Shown here: one piece after another, positions 26,901 to 36,269 of the stretch
Layout: every line of letters starts with the position of its first letter
How positions within the stretch are numbered: the first letter of the stretch is position 1
Origin: Pararhodobacter zhoushanensis
GTDB lineage: Bacteria > Pseudomonadota > Alphaproteobacteria > Rhodobacterales > Rhodobacteraceae
NCBI RefSeq assembly: GCF_003990445.1
Contig: NZ_REEZ01000004.1
Span: forward strand, 124,001-188,000
Reading direction: 5' to 3'
Length of the DNA stretch: 64,000 nt
Translations under genes and position numbers: made by a program
Notes under the pieces: model-generated
The model's database searches: none
Seen by the model: the letters and a program-made list of their open reading frames with translations, nothing else
What the model was told of the DNA's origin: nothing

Positions 26901-27271
26901 CAGAACGCGTGAATCGTCTGGATCTTCAGCCCGCCCGGCGTCTCGATCGCGCGAGCAAAGAGGCGGCGCGCTCGCGGCAGCAAATCAGGGTCAGCGACCT
27001 GCTCGCCCATTTCCTGCAGCCGGGCGATCAGCTCTCCATCTTCCAGCATCGCCCATTCGCCCAGCCGCTGGAACAGCCGGTTCTGCATCTCGCTGGCGGC
27101 GGCCTTGGTGTAGGTCAGGCACAGCACCCGTTGCGGCGGCGTGCCGTTCAGCAAGAGCCGCGCCACCCGGTCGATCAGCACCTTGGTCTTGCCCGAGCCC
27201 GCATTCGCCGACAGCCAGGTCGAGGCCGAGGGCTCTGCCGCGCGGATCTGGTTCAGCGTGGCCTCATCCAT
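23957..27271 (-). CDS. addA: AddA helicase-nuclease subunit
   Basis: A 1104-residue SF1A helicase with a C-terminal RecB-type nuclease. Walker A is ANAGSGKT (near residue 25), further motifs include VDEAQDTSPGQW, VVGDRKQSIYSFQGA and TVHGSKGLEAPIVILP; the nuclease core ends with AVDFKSNR. With AddB it resects DNA double-strand breaks for recombination (the alphaproteobacterial substitute for RecBCD). The start overlaps the addB stop by 8 bp. Three copies of the dispersed motif lie within the gene. Confidence 0.95.
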   Translation of the reverse strand: MDEATLNQIRAAEPSASTWLSANAGSGKTKVLIDRVARLLLNGTPPQRVLCLTYTKAAASEMQNRLFQRLGEWAMLEDGELIARLQEMGEQVADPDLLPRARRLFARAIETPGGLKIQTIHAFCSSLLRRFPLEAAVTPDFSEVEERSLEQLRLELLDRFARGPEAGAMQALLVRLNEEAFGKLLADFGKHRDAFAGEMPDLDPLFDLPRGFDEDQLLGAVFDGDEGDLFSRLVPKLRAGGANDNKLADALSGMREPGLADLPVLESKLLTGASAREPYTAKTGKHVTKGTAPSIGPDDLEALDALGQRVEDARALRLALSAWDMAFALHRFARLWLPAFDAAKARRGWLDFDDLIRLARDLLSKSEVAQWVLFKLDGGIDHILVDEAQDTSPGQWRVIELLTQEFTAGLGARDELRTIFVVGDRKQSIYSFQGADLMGFERTREQFRERLAAVKQGLSLQELKHSFRSSDAVLRLVDHCFAPEAGAGGLGGAPEHLAFFPAMAGRVDLWPAVPKPEKPEETPWESPVDRPSPDNAEVELARMIAQQIRAIIDRGEQLDTRKGPRPVHEGDFLILVRRRRLLFHALIRACKAEGLEIAGADRLKLGDVLAVQDLIALLKFLALPEDDLSLGVALRSPLFGLDEDALFRLAHGRKGFLWERLRKEPALAEVRAVLDDLRGQVDFLRPYELIERILTRHDGRRRIRARFGAEVEDALEAFVDLALTYETGHVPSLDGFLGWLEASDAEVQRQSESAGRSIRVMTVHGSKGLEAPIVILPDTAARKAPNAATLVEVGGVPILRATKDGATPQQREADEDVARLREEESDRLLYVALTRAERWLIVCAAGDVAGPCWYSRVETAMSALAPVPLDTPTGVGQRHAHGDWPALGEKAQPPETGSDFAELPDLPPEPEGLRALTPSALGGAKALPGAGDETDVAMARGSLIHRLLEELPGLPETERALHGGALILGQPDGEASLAEAMAVMAAPALADILSGDALVEVALSGEWNGRQMWGLIDRLIITPGRILAVDFKSNRAVPRDATQVPEGLLRQMGAYAHLLGALYPGRRIETALLWTATAQLMPLDPAAVAAALARAALDRGAVAS
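24562..24595 (-). repeat. Dispersed ~30-bp intragenic motif, copy 4
   Basis: On the minus strand contains AGAAACAGGCTCTGAC and TTTGCCGAATT. In addA (coding PETGSDFAELP). Confidence 0.55.
25883..25913 (-). repeat. Dispersed ~30-bp intragenic motif, copy 5
   Basis: On the minus strand contains GTGAAACAGGGTCTAAG then CTTGCAGGAATTG. In addA (coding KQGLSLQEL), using a rare CTA codon. Confidence 0.5.
26684..26715 (+). repeat. Dispersed ~30-bp intragenic motif, copy 6
   Basis: Contains GCAAAAGCGTCTCTAT then GCTTGCCGAAAT. In addA, antisense to coding that reads KHRDAFAG. Confidence 0.55.
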
Positions 27272-30182
27272 CGGACTGCCCCACGCGGATCGTCACCGGC
27301 TTGTCCGTCACTTCCCATTCCCCCCGGCGCGACAGCGCGTCGTAATCGCCGTAATGCGTCTCCATCTCGACCGCACGCAGGGCGGTGAAGCCCTGCTCGG
27401 GGTCGCGATACGTCGTGATCAAATCCAAAAGCTTGGCCCGGTGTTCGGCCACTGTGCCCGGGTCGCTGGGCGACTCCTGCCGCTTGAAGGCGCTGCCCAG
27501 ACCGACGAATTCCGCCAGCGTCACCTCGGCCGGACCAAGGCCAAAGGCATCATCCCCGGCCATCATCGCCAAAAGGACCAGCTGGATGTTGAAGAACTCG
27601 ATCTGCTTTTTGCTCGGCAGGCTGCCGGTCTTGTAGTCATAGATCTGCAAACTGCCATCGGGCAGCCGGTCAATCCGGTCGGGCTGGCCGGTCAGTTTGA
27701 AAGGCGGATTGGCGAGGATAATCGCGCCGCGCTCCTCTCTCAGCACCGGCTCGCCGCCCAGCGAGGCGTTCCACTCGACAAAGTCCCGCGCGGTGCGTTC
27801 CAGCCGCGCGCGCCAGTGCAAACGGGTGGCGACCCAGGGGCAGTGTTCTGCCAAAACAGTCTCTGCGATGGCGAAAAATGCGTCCAGATCGGCAGGCGTG
27901 CCGGGCGGATGCGCCTTGACGTAATCGTCGGGCACTTTGTGCAACACGGTTCCACGCAGCCGCGCGTCAGCCTGCGGGGCCAGCGGATTGAGCTTGCCCA
28001 GCCGCAGGATGCGCTCGGCGTAGATGTGGTAGGGATCGCGGATCAGTTTCTCGATCCGCGTCACCGGCAGTTCATTCAGCCGCGCCTGCGCGGGTGGCGC
28101 GGGGGCCGGGCGCGGACTGCGCGCGGCACTGGCCGCAGGCACGGCGCGCAGATCGGCCTCCAACGCATCAGCCAGCGTGAGCCACTGCGCCCCCCGGTCG
28201 CGCATCGCGGCCAGCGCAACATCGCCGCCCTGCGCTTTCAGCCCGCCGATCAGGTTCGTCAAACGGTTCAGCCAGCGCGAAGGCACGGTTTCCGCTTCGG
28301 CATTTCGCCGGGCTCGCGACAGCACAACGCGCGGCGCACAAACGGCCTGCTGGAAGTCATGCGCGGACAGGCCAATCGCCCGCTCGGGCAGCAACAGCCC
28401 GGCGTCCAGCCGCATGCGCCGGTTGAACCACGGATCGGGGCTGGGGGCAGAGGGCCAAGTGCCCTCGGTCAACCCGCCCATGATCACCAGATCGGCCCCC
28501 TGCGCGCGGGCTTCAAGCGTGCCCCAGATCATCACCTGCGGATGGCTTTCCAACACTTCGCGAACCTCGCGGCCAACGAAAAGCGTCTCTAACAAAGCCG
28601 AATAGTCACTTCCGAGCATCTCACCGCCAAAGACGGCATGTTCGGTCAGATCATCAAACAGCGCCAGCGCGGCCTCGCCCGCCGCCTCTTTCCACAGCTC
28701 GCCGGTGCCCTTGCCCCCAGCCCCGGCAGCCAGATGCGCGATCAAAGCGGCATGGGCGGCGACCCAGTCGGCCAGCGGACGCTCCCCCTCGCCTGGCAGC
28801 GCATCCAGCGCGCCGGTGAGCCATTCCGCCCACGCCTTGCGCGCCTCATCGCGGGCGGCGAAACCCGCAAGCGCCGTGCGGTCAGGGAACGGGATCGCCT
28901 TGCGGCGCAGATACAGCTCCAGATCGCGCAAATGCAGCAGATGCGGGCCGCGCTCGGTGGCGCTATGGGCGATGGGGTGTTTGAGCAGGGCAATAAGCGC
29001 CTCTGCCGTGACCGGGCGGGTCAGCAGCTCGACGCTCTGGCGCAGGAAACGGCCCGGCGCGGACAGGGACAAGGGCCGCCCGGCGCTGTCATCGGGGCGC
29101 AAATGCCAGCGGTCAAGCGCGGCGGTGACACGACGCGCAAGCGTACGATCAGGCGTGATTAGAGCCGCTTTTTGGCCCTGCACCGCCGCATCCCGCAGGC
29201 AGAGCGCGATCGCCAGCGCCTCTTGTCGCGGCGTCGCGGCCTCGATCAGCGACAGCGCGGCGGTGGGGCCGGATAGGTCGCCCAGCCCCGGCCCGTCGCG
29301 CAGCCATTGGTCGGTGACTGGCGCGGGACGCAGCGCCAGCGAGACCAGCGCGTTGCGCGCAGGGTCCGGCGCGCTGGCTTGCGTCCACGGCTGCACGACG
29401 CGGGGTTCTGCCCCAACACCCTCCATCAGATGCGCGTAGCGGAATTGCGGGTGATCCTCGGACTGCAGAGGATCGTCCAGACTGCGCCAGACCGGCCCCG
29501 GCAGCGCGAAATCGAATCCCGGCAGCACCAGTGCGCCCTGCGGTAGCCGCGCAACGGCTTGCATCAGCAGCGCCGTTGGCCCGCGCGAGCCGGTTGACCC
29601 GGCAATGATCAGCGGGTGGGTCGGCGGGGTCTCAGCCCATTGTGCCGTTAACCGTTCCACTGCGGCGCGCAATTGCGCCTGCCCGCCGGACGCAGGCCCA
29701 AGGAACCGCGCGATCAGCCGGATGAAGCGCAGGGACCGATCCCAGTGCAGCGAATGTTGCGAAACGTCGAGCTGGTCCAGAATGTCCAGCGTCACCGCCT
29801 CGCCCTGCATCTCATCGAGCAGGCGAAACAGGCTCTCGGCGAGCGAAAACGCGGCAGAGGTCGGCCCCAGATCCGGCTCGGCCTGCAACAGCTGGCGGAT
29901 CAGTTGCGCGAGTTCCAGACGGGTGCGCAGGGGGGCATCCGTCTCACCCCCCGCAACCTGGCCGATCAACCGGAGGCGCGGCAGAAACCCCGGCCCCTGC
30001 GCCATCAGCGCGGCGCGCAGTCGTTCTTGCATCCGCGCGGTGTTCACCAAAACCTCGCACCGGGCGAGCGCTTCGGGCGGTAGCCCTGCCACGCGTTCGC
30101 GCAACCCGCGCGCCAGCTCGGCGGGGAAATCGGCGCCGGGTGCGACACCGAAAACGCGGGGACCGTCGTGGGGTTCAAACAT
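27264..30182 (-). CDS. addB: AddB subunit of the AddAB helicase-nuclease
   Basis: A 972-residue AddB-type protein: degenerate helicase-like N-terminal half and C-terminal RecB-type nuclease (PDRIDRLPDGSLQIYDYKTG contains the D and K of the active site). Works with AddA in double-strand-break repair. The first in-frame ATG after the neighbouring gene is 30182 ([13 protein letters not shown]), overlapping the tsaE stop by 8 bp; an upstream start would lie inside tsaE. Two strong and one weak copies of the dispersed motif lie here. Confidence 0.92.
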   Translation of the reverse strand: MFEPHDGPRVFGVAPGADFPAELARGLRERVAGLPPEALARCEVLVNTARMQERLRAALMAQGPGFLPRLRLIGQVAGGETDAPLRTRLELAQLIRQLLQAEPDLGPTSAAFSLAESLFRLLDEMQGEAVTLDILDQLDVSQHSLHWDRSLRFIRLIARFLGPASGGQAQLRAAVERLTAQWAETPPTHPLIIAGSTGSRGPTALLMQAVARLPQGALVLPGFDFALPGPVWRSLDDPLQSEDHPQFRYAHLMEGVGAEPRVVQPWTQASAPDPARNALVSLALRPAPVTDQWLRDGPGLGDLSGPTAALSLIEAATPRQEALAIALCLRDAAVQGQKAALITPDRTLARRVTAALDRWHLRPDDSAGRPLSLSAPGRFLRQSVELLTRPVTAEALIALLKHPIAHSATERGPHLLHLRDLELYLRRKAIPFPDRTALAGFAARDEARKAWAEWLTGALDALPGEGERPLADWVAAHAALIAHLAAGAGGKGTGELWKEAAGEAALALFDDLTEHAVFGGEMLGSDYSALLETLFVGREVREVLESHPQVMIWGTLEARAQGADLVIMGGLTEGTWPSAPSPDPWFNRRMRLDAGLLLPERAIGLSAHDFQQAVCAPRVVLSRARRNAEAETVPSRWLNRLTNLIGGLKAQGGDVALAAMRDRGAQWLTLADALEADLRAVPAASAARSPRPAPAPPAQARLNELPVTRIEKLIRDPYHIYAERILRLGKLNPLAPQADARLRGTVLHKVPDDYVKAHPPGTPADLDAFFAIAETVLAEHCPWVATRLHWRARLERTARDFVEWNASLGGEPVLREERGAIILANPPFKLTGQPDRIDRLPDGSLQIYDYKTGSLPSKKQIEFFNIQLVLLAMMAGDDAFGLGPAEVTLAEFVGLGSAFKRQESPSDPGTVAEHRAKLLDLITTYRDPEQGFTALRAVEMETHYGDYDALSRRGEWEVTDKPVTIRVGQSDG
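27850..27882 (+). repeat. Dispersed ~30-bp intragenic motif, copy 7
   Basis: Contains GCCAAAACAGTCTCTG then CGATGGCGAAAAAT. In addB. Confidence 0.45.
28573..28605 (+). repeat. Dispersed ~30-bp intragenic motif, copy 8
   Basis: Contains ACGAAAAGCGTCTCTAAC then AAAGCCGAAT. In addB, antisense to coding that reads ALLETLFVG with a rare TTA codon. Confidence 0.55.
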
Positions 30183-30630
30183 CAGCAAGACGCGCCTCCC
30201 AGGCTGGATCGTCCGACGCGAAGGCAACCTGCCGCCCCTCGCCTTCCAGCGAAAATTGCAATGTTAGAGCCTGTTTTGGCCGATCGGCTCCCAACTTCTC
30301 GGGCCACTCGACCAGACACAGCGCTGTCTCGAACGCTTCGGTCAGACCCAGCTCAACCGCTTCATCGGGATGGCTTAGCCGGTAGAGATCGGCATGCCAG
30401 ATCTCGAACCCGGCCTCATAGGTTTGCACCAAGGTGAACGTCGGCGACGGGATGTCCTCAGCCACCCCCAGCGCGCGGATCAGCGCACGGGTGAAATGCG
30501 TCTTGCCCGCGCCGATCTGGCCCTCAAGCAACAGGACATCGCCCGCGCCAACGACCCCCGCCATCGCCTGCGCGAAGCGGTCGGTGGCGTCGGGATCGGG
30601 CAGCGAGAGGGGGGAATGAACGGGTTTCAT
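30175..30630 (-). CDS. tsaE: tRNA t6A37 synthesis ATPase TsaE
   Basis: A 151-residue P-loop ATPase with [25 protein letters not shown] and HADLYRL. With TsaB, TsaC and TsaD it makes the t6A modification at position 37 of ANN-decoding tRNAs. It is upstream of addB and overlaps it. The gene contains a copy of the dispersed motif. Confidence 0.93.
   Translation of the reverse strand: MKPVHSPLSLPDPDATDRFAQAMAGVVGAGDVLLLEGQIGAGKTHFTRALIRALGVAEDIPSPTFTLVQTYEAGFEIWHADLYRLSHPDEAVELGLTEAFETALCLVEWPEKLGADRPKQALTLQFSLEGEGRQVAFASDDPAWEARLADV
30250..30281 (-). repeat. Dispersed ~30-bp intragenic motif, copy 9
   Basis: On the minus strand contains CCAAAACAGGCTCTAAC then ATTGCAATTTTC. In tsaE, coding KQALTLQ with a rare CTA codon. 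Confidence 0.55.
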
Positions 30631-30732
30631 GCGCGCAGCTTAACGCCCGTGCCGGACCCCCGCCAGAGGGGGGTTCTTGCGACCAAGGCCCCCCGCCGCC
30701 ATATAGGGCAGGACAATGCGAAAGGCTTGACC

Positions 30733-31290
30733 ATGGCAGAAGACAAGTTTCCCGGCTGGCACGGCACCACGATCCTGGCCGTCAAGCGCGGCGGTGAAGT
30801 GGTCGTCGCGGGCGACGGGCAAGTGAGCCTGGGCCAGACGGTGATCAAGGGCTCGGCCCGCAAGGTGCGCCGCATCGGCGCGCCGGGGCGTGAGGTGGTG
30901 GTGGGCTTTGCCGGCTCGACCGCTGATGCGTTTACCTTGCTGGAACGGCTGGAGAAAAAGCTGGAGGCGAGCCCGGGCCAGCTGACCCGCGCCTGCGTCG
31001 AGCTGGCGAAGGACTGGCGCATGGACAAATACCTGCGCAATCTTGAGGCCATGCTGATCGTCACCGATGGCGATGACCTGCTGGTCATCACCGGCGCGGG
31101 CGATGTGCTGGAGCCGGAATATGACATCGCCGCCATCGGCTCGGGCGGCAACTTCGCCGCAGCCGCTGCGCGCGGGCTGATGGAAACCGACCTTCCCGCC
31201 GAAGAGGTGGCGCGCAAGGCGATGGCGATTGCCGCGTCGATCTGCGTCTATACCAACGGCAACCTGACCGTGGAGAGCATCCGCAAATGA
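30733..31290 (+). CDS. hslV: HslV peptidase subunit of the HslUV protease
   Basis: A 185-residue proteasome-like peptidase; the propeptide ends in HG and the catalytic threonine is T12 of [17 protein letters not shown] and the AGDGQVSLG region are typical. It forms a double hexamer with HslU rings in ATP-dependent proteolysis. ATG at 30733; the longer frame from 30394 is antisense to tsaE. The stop overlaps the hslU start (ATGA). Confidence 0.96.
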   Translation: MAEDKFPGWHGTTILAVKRGGEVVVAGDGQVSLGQTVIKGSARKVRRIGAPGREVVVGFAGSTADAFTLLERLEKKLEASPGQLTRACVELAKDWRMDKYLRNLEAMLIVTDGDDLLVITGAGDVLEPEYDIAAIGSGGNFAAAAARGLMETDLPAEEVARKAMAIAASICVYTNGNLTVESIRK

Positions 31291-32585
31291 CCGACCTGAC
31301 CCCCCGCGAAATCGTCAGCGAGCTGGATCGCTTCATCATCGGTCAGGCCGACGCCAAGCGCGCCGTGGCCGTGGCGCTGCGCAGCCGGTGGCGGCGTCGG
31401 CAACTGTCCGCGGATCTGCGTGATGAGGTGTATCCCAAGAACATCCTGATGATCGGCCCCACCGGTGTCGGCAAAACCGAGATCAGCCGCCGTCTGGCCA
31501 AGCTGGCCAAGGCGCCGTTCCTGAAGGTCGAGGCGACGAAGTTCACGGAAGTTGGCTATGTCGGCCGCGATGTCGAGCAGATCATCCGCGATCTGGTGGA
31601 TGCGGCGATGACGATGACTCGCGATGCGATGCGCGAAGATGTGCGCGCGCGGGCGCAGGCGAATGCGGAAGAACGGGTGCTGGACGCGATTGCGGGCAAG
31701 GACTCGCGCTCGGGTACGCGGGATCTGTTCCGCAAGAAGCTGCGCGCCGGTGAGCTGGACGACACGATGATCGAGCTGGAAATCGCCGACGCCGCGCCGT
31801 CGATGCCGATGCTGGAGCTGCCGGGCATGCAGGCGCAGGGGATGAACCTGGGCGATCTGTTCGGCAAGGCCTTCGGCGGGCGCACGACCAAGAAGCGCAT
31901 GACGGTGATGGAAAGCCACGACATTCTGCTGAGCGAAGAGGCTGACAAGCTGCTCGATGAGGAGGCGGTGAAGGCCGCAGCCGTGGAAGCGGTCGAGCAG
32001 AACGGCATCGTGTTTCTGGATGAGATCGACAAGGTCTGCGCGCGGGCTGAAACGCGCGGCGCGGATGTGAGCCGGGAAGGCGTGCAGCGCGATTTGCTGC
32101 CGTTGATCGAGGGGACGACGGTTTCCACCAAGCACGGGCCGGTCAAGACGGATCATATCCTGTTCATCGCCTCGGGTGCGTTTCACGTCGCCAAGCCGTC
32201 GGATCTGCTGCCGGAACTGCAAGGGCGTCTGCCGATCCGGGTAGAGCTGCGCGCGCTGACCGAGGATGACTTTGTGCGCATCCTGACCGAGACCGACAAC
32301 GCGCTGACCCGGCAATACACCGCGCTCATGAAGACCGAGGAGGTCGAGGTGACCTTCACCGAAGATGGCATCCACGCGCTGGCGCGGATCGCGGCGGAGG
32401 TGAACACTGCGGTCGAGAATATCGGCGCGCGGCGGCTTTATACGGTGATGGAACGGGTGTTCGAAGAGCTGAGCTTTGCGGCACCCGACCGGGGCGGCCA
32501 ATCGGTCGTCGTGGATGCCGAGTTCGTCGAGAAAAACATCGGCGCGCTGTCGCGCTCGACGGATCTGAGCCGCTACGTGCTGTGA
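31287..32585 (+). CDS. hslU: HslU ATPase subunit of the HslUV protease
   Basis: A 432-residue AAA+ unfoldase with the start [17 protein letters not shown], Walker [11 protein letters not shown], Walker [10 protein letters not shown], and the conserved C-terminal [17 protein letters not shown] that docks into HslV. It feeds unfolded substrates to HslV. Translationally coupled to hslV; followed by a strong hairpin. Confidence 0.97.
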   Translation: MTDLTPREIVSELDRFIIGQADAKRAVAVALRSRWRRRQLSADLRDEVYPKNILMIGPTGVGKTEISRRLAKLAKAPFLKVEATKFTEVGYVGRDVEQIIRDLVDAAMTMTRDAMREDVRARAQANAEERVLDAIAGKDSRSGTRDLFRKKLRAGELDDTMIELEIADAAPSMPMLELPGMQAQGMNLGDLFGKAFGGRTTKKRMTVMESHDILLSEEADKLLDEEAVKAAAVEAVEQNGIVFLDEIDKVCARAETRGADVSREGVQRDLLPLIEGTTVSTKHGPVKTDHILFIASGAFHVAKPSDLLPELQGRLPIRVELRALTEDDFVRILTETDNALTRQYTALMKTEEVEVTFTEDGIHALARIAAEVNTAVENIGARRLYTVMERVFEELSFAAPDRGGQSVVVDAEFVEKNIGALSRSTDLSRYVL

Positions 32586-32621
32586 TGTCCCACGATGGGA
32601 CAAACCCGTCCTATCAATGAA

Positions 32622-32656
32622 AACAGGGGGTTAGCGCCGTGCGTTAACCCCCTGTT
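32622..32656. terminator. Bidirectional hairpin between hslU and the GNAT gene
   Basis: A perfect 12-bp stem AACAGGGGGTTA / TAACCCCCTGTT with an 11-base loop. On the minus strand it is followed by TTTTC, so it best fits the end of the GNAT operon, and it can also end hslVU transcripts. Confidence 0.75.
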
Positions 32657-32671
32657 CACATACATTCCCGC

Positions 32672-33202
32672 TCAGACCAGCAAGGCGCGGGCGTAGAAGT
32701 CGGTGTCATCTGTTGCTTGCTCAAGCGCGAACCCGGCCTTTTGCAGCACCCGCGCCGACGCCGGGTTGTCGCGTGAGACGCCGCCGATCAAGCGTAAGGG
32801 TGCTGCCCGTTGCGCCGCTTTGAGCAGACCGCAAACCAACTCGGTCGCATAGCCTCGGCCCCAGACGGCATGGTCCAGAAGATAGCCAAGATGCAGAAGT
32901 GGAACCGGGTCAGGCGTCACGTTCAGGATCAACAACCCGACCAGCTTTTGCTCCATCAGCCCGCGCAGAACAAACACATCGCTTTCGGCGGCCCGGTCGT
33001 CGATCCACGCCGACACCGACTGTCCCGTCGCCTGACGCTGCATCGACGGGGGAAGATCGCTCAGAACCTCAGCCGACAGAAGCGTGTCGAGCTCACGTTC
33101 CAGCGCGCTGCGCTGCGCCGGGTCACCAAGGATCGGTGCCCAGCGGACGACAGACAACCGCTCGGTGGTAAAGTCGGCAATCGGGGCCGGAAGGGGTGTC
33201 AT
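32672..33202 (-). CDS. GNAT-family N-acetyltransferase
   Basis: A 176-residue acetyltransferase of the RimJ/RimL type: TERLSVVRW start, HLGYLLDHAVWGRGYATELV acetyl-CoA loop and PASARVLQKAGF. Substrate unknown. The ATG overlaps the thioesterase stop (ATGA), making it the last gene of a three-gene operon. Confidence 0.85.
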   Translation of the reverse strand: MTPLPAPIADFTTERLSVVRWAPILGDPAQRSALERELDTLLSAEVLSDLPPSMQRQATGQSVSAWIDDRAAESDVFVLRGLMEQKLVGLLILNVTPDPVPLLHLGYLLDHAVWGRGYATELVCGLLKAAQRAAPLRLIGGVSRDNPASARVLQKAGFALEQATDDTDFYARALLV

Positions 33203-33636
33203 TCTTCAACCAGATAGGGCGCGAGCCGTTCGCGCACCGCGTCCGGCATCGGGGCCGAGGCGCGGGTTTTGGGGTCGAAGAACACCTCGGTCAGGTCATA
33301 GGTCGCATGCAGCGCGCCGGTTTCGGCGTGGATCATGCGCAGATGAAAGGTCATCGACCGGCCCCCCAACCGCTTGACCGCGCCATCAATGATCACCCCG
33401 TCGCCGGCTTTCAGCTCTTTGATAAAATTCGTCTCGGCCTTGGCGGAAACGATGTGGACGCCGTGTTCCTCAAGCATCCACGAGATCGGAATGCCGAGGC
33501 TGGTGTACAGAAAGAACGACGCGTCATCGAAGAACGGCGCGTAATGGCGGACGTTCATGTGGCCGAAAATGTCGTGGTGCCACGGGTGGACCACGGCGCG
33601 CAGCAGTTCGGGGCGGGGGGCAATGGGATCAGACAT
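33199..33636 (-). CDS. Acyl-CoA thioesterase (4-hydroxybenzoyl-CoA thioesterase-like hotdog fold)
   Basis: A 145-residue hotdog protein with [16 protein letters not shown], whose FGHMN pattern matches the active-site region of this thioesterase family. Substrate class unknown. ATG at 33636 (MSDPIAPR) is used; the longer frame overlaps the upstream gene. Overlaps GNAT by 4 bp and the membrane-protein gene by 8 bp. Confidence 0.82.
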   Translation of the reverse strand: MSDPIAPRPELLRAVVHPWHHDIFGHMNVRHYAPFFDDASFFLYTSLGIPISWMLEEHGVHIVSAKAETNFIKELKAGDGVIIDGAVKRLGGRSMTFHLRMIHAETGALHATYDLTEVFFDPKTRASAPMPDAVRERLAPYLVEE

Positions 33637-34408
33637 TGAGCGTACGTTTCTCGACATAGACACCGTAGATCGTGGTCAGGATCGACGCGCCGACCATCAT
33701 CGACACCCAGTTCGCCACCGCAGCCCAAAGCAGACCCAGCGGCAGGGAAACATCGGCGAGGAAAGACGCGGGAAGGTTGATCAGCCAGCTACCGACAATC
33801 GTGATGATCCCCAGCAAGATCAGCGACGCGCCGCCGTCCTTGGTGGCGGCCCATGCCTCTTTCAGCTTCAGGCGGTTCTCGATTGCTGCGGCGGGCAGGA
33901 CAGGAGACAGACGGTAGGCGAGCCAGATCACGGGGAAAAAGACGATCACGGCGGACAAAATCCCGGCGGCCATGTGGGACTGGGGGCCCGGGCTGAGCAC
34001 AATGAAAGCGACCACCCCCGCGACCATCCCCAGCGGGAGCGCCACAACGGCGATGACCAGCCCGTAAAGGAACCCCGCGACGATATAGCCCCAGATCGCA
34101 CTGCCGTTAAAGCGCGGGACAAACGCGCCGGGCTCTTCTTCCAGCAGAATGTAGCGGTGCCACGCGACGACGACCCACAAGCCGATGATGATCTGCGCGA
34201 GGTTCAGCAGGAGGATGCCGGGCGAGGTGAAGAAGGCGGGCATGACGGCGTCCGTCGTCGTTGCCGCAGGCGGGTTAAAATGCGCAGCGCCTGTGAACTG
34301 CAGCAGCACGACCATCACCAGCAGCGCCACGCCGCCAAGCCGCAAAACCGTGTTGAAATTGCCAAAGACCATGCGCACTGCATGGGTAAAAATCTCGATG
34401 CCACGCAT
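33629..34408 (-). CDS. Integral membrane protein of unknown function
   Basis: A 259-residue protein with about six predicted hydrophobic segments (for example [70 protein letters not shown]). No known domain recognised. The pattern is like uncharacterised membrane proteins of Rhodobacteraceae. ATG at 34408 has AAGGAG 8 bases upstream; a GTG at 34417 is too close to that site. Confidence 0.72.
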   Translation of the reverse strand: MRGIEIFTHAVRMVFGNFNTVLRLGGVALLVMVVLLQFTGAAHFNPPAATTTDAVMPAFFTSPGILLLNLAQIIIGLWVVVAWHRYILLEEEPGAFVPRFNGSAIWGYIVAGFLYGLVIAVVALPLGMVAGVVAFIVLSPGPQSHMAAGILSAVIVFFPVIWLAYRLSPVLPAAAIENRLKLKEAWAATKDGGASLILLGIITIVGSWLINLPASFLADVSLPLGLLWAAVANWVSMMVGASILTTIYGVYVEKRTLNV

Positions 34409-34558
34409 CCTGAACACTCCTTAAACGATGCGACAGTCTCCCCTGATCCCCTCAAGGGTGTCAATCGCCGTTCCCGGCCCGGTTGCAACGCGCCGGGGTG
34501 TTGCGCAGGCGGGGTAAAGCGGATAGCCAGTGCCCGTTCAATCCTTGGAGATTTGCCC

Positions 34559-35791
34559 ATGTCCGCGCCCAAGAAAGTCGTGCTGGCCTATTCTGGCGGG
34601 CTCGATACCTCGATCATCCTGAAATGGCTGCAAACCGAATACGGTTGCGAGGTTATCACCTACACTGCCGATCTCGGCCAGGGCGAGGAGCTGGAACCGG
34701 CACGCGCCAAGGCCCTGATGATGGGCATCAAGGAAGAGAACATCCATATCATGGATGTTCGCGAAGAATTCGTGCGAGACTTCGTGTTCCCGATGTTCCG
34801 CGCCAATGCCGTGTACGAGGGGCTCTATCTGCTGGGCACCTCGATCGCGCGGCCGCTGATTTCCAAGCATCTGGTCGAGCTGGCGCATAAGCATGGCGCC
34901 GATGCCGTGGCGCATGGCGCGACCGGCAAGGGCAACGATCAGGTCCGCTTCGAGCTGTCGGCTTACGCGCTGGACCCGTCGATCCGGGTGATCGCGCCGT
35001 GGCGTGAGTGGGATCTGTCGAGCCGCACCAAACTGCTGGAATTCGCCGAGCAGCACCAGATTCCGATTGCCAAGAACAAGCGCGGCGAAGCGCCGTTCTC
35101 GGTCGATGCGAACCTGCTGCACACCTCGTCCGAGGGGCGCATTCTGGAAGATCCGGGTGTCGAGGCCCCCGATTACGTCGCCCAGCGCATCACCGCTGTC
35201 GAGGACGCGCCCGATACGCCCGAATTCATCGAGATCACCTATGAAAAGGGCGATCCGGTGGCGATCAACGGCGAGGCGATGTCGCCGGCAACGATCCTGA
35301 CCAAGCTGAACGAGATTGGCGGCAAGCATGGCATCGGCCTGCTGGATTTCGTGGAAAACCGCTTTGTCGGCATGAAATCGCGCGGGGTCTATGAGACGCC
35401 GGGCGGCACGATCATGCTGGAAGGCCATCGCGGCATCGAGCAGATCACGCTGGATGCGGGCGCGGGTCACCTGAAAGATTCGATCATGCCGCGCTATGCC
35501 GAGCTGATCTACAACGGCTTCTGGTTCTCGCCCGAGCGCGAGATGCTGCAGGCGCTGATCGACAAGAGCCAGGAGCATGTGTCGGGCACGGTCAAGCTGA
35601 AGCTCTACAAGGGTTCGGTGCGGACCGTGGCGCGCTGGTCCGAGCATTCGCTCTACAGCGAGGCGCATGTGACGTTTGAAGACGACGCCGGTGCCTATGA
35701 TCAGAAGGACGCCGCCGGGTTCATCCGCCTGAACGCGCTGCGTCTGAAACTGATCGCCACGCGCAATGCGCGGGTGGCCGGGAAAGAATAA
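34559..35791 (+). CDS. argG: Argininosuccinate synthase
   Basis: A 410-residue enzyme of arginine synthesis joining citrulline and aspartate with ATP. Recognised by [20 protein letters not shown] (P-loop), [26 protein letters not shown] and [10 protein letters not shown]. The frame is open far upstream, but upstream codons are antisense to other genes; ATG at 34559 gives the normal MSAPKKVVL start. A GNRA-loop terminator follows. Confidence 0.97.
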   Translation: MSAPKKVVLAYSGGLDTSIILKWLQTEYGCEVITYTADLGQGEELEPARAKALMMGIKEENIHIMDVREEFVRDFVFPMFRANAVYEGLYLLGTSIARPLISKHLVELAHKHGADAVAHGATGKGNDQVRFELSAYALDPSIRVIAPWREWDLSSRTKLLEFAEQHQIPIAKNKRGEAPFSVDANLLHTSSEGRILEDPGVEAPDYVAQRITAVEDAPDTPEFIEITYEKGDPVAINGEAMSPATILTKLNEIGGKHGIGLLDFVENRFVGMKSRGVYETPGGTIMLEGHRGIEQITLDAGAGHLKDSIMPRYAELIYNGFWFSPEREMLQALIDKSQEHVSGTVKLKLYKGSVRTVARWSEHSLYSEAHVTFEDDAGAYDQKDAAGFIRLNALRLKLIATRNARVAGKE

Positions 35792-35816
35792 ACCTTTCCC
35801 AACGGTGCAATGAAAA

Positions 35817-35844
35817 AAACGGGTCGCGGAAACGCGGCCCGTTT
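35817..35844 (+). terminator. argG terminator
   Basis: Stem AAACGGGTCGCG / CGCGGCCCGTTT with one T-G pair and a GAAA tetraloop, followed by TCTTG, 25 bp after the stop. Good intrinsic terminator. Confidence 0.85.
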
Positions 35845-35873
35845 TCTTGTTGAGGTCGTCTTGGAGGAGGTCA

Positions 35874-35909
35874 GCGGTCAGGCAGAGGGGGATTGTTCAG
35901 CCTGACCGC
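35874..35909. repeat. Inverted repeat after argG
   Basis: GCGGTCAGGC and its exact complement GCCTGACCGC are separated by 16 bp. It lies at the end of a stop-free stretch in the frame of the 47-residue small membrane gene and could be its terminator, although no T run follows. Confidence 0.4.
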
Positions 35910-36017
35910 CGGGTCGAACAGCCCGAAGGCTGCATCCGGTACGGTCCTGAGACCCGGTGAGCCAGTATCGACGATCGCTGCCAGGAAACCGTCGAACCGG
36001 GGATCACCGCCGGTAAA

Positions 36018-36161
36018 TCACATCATCAGCGCGAAGATCCCGATCCACATCAGCGAACCAACGACGACGGCCAGCGCGATGCCAGCACCGGCGGGCAAGG
36101 ACGTGCCTTGCTGTCGGGTGGGCGTGTACGGGGTGGCGGCAGTATCGGCACGAGTGTTCAT
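36018..36161 (-). CDS. Small single-pass membrane protein, 47 residues, function unknown
   Basis: MNTRADTAATPYTPTRQQ is polar, then GAGIALAVVVGSLMWIGIFALMM is one hydrophobic segment ending the protein. GGAG stands 8 bases before the ATG at 36161. A 13-residue extension is possible from 36200 but has no better start signal. Same-frame sequence after the stop stays open for 49 codons and reads like protein (see findings). Confidence 0.6.
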   Translation of the reverse strand: MNTRADTAATPYTPTRQQGTSLPAGAGIALAVVVGSLMWIGIFALMM

Positions 36162-36269
36162 GTCGCGGTCTCCAAGCTCTGAGCCACACGATAGCGGCAC
36201 ATCTCTGAAGAAACGCTTAACGGCGGCAAAAAGATGGCAAGGATCGGGCGATTCTGCGCGGGGGTGCGG

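Noticed and set aside
34310-34365. Possible further copy of the dispersed motif in the membrane protein gene
   Set aside because: Only about half the consensus positions agree; it could be chance.
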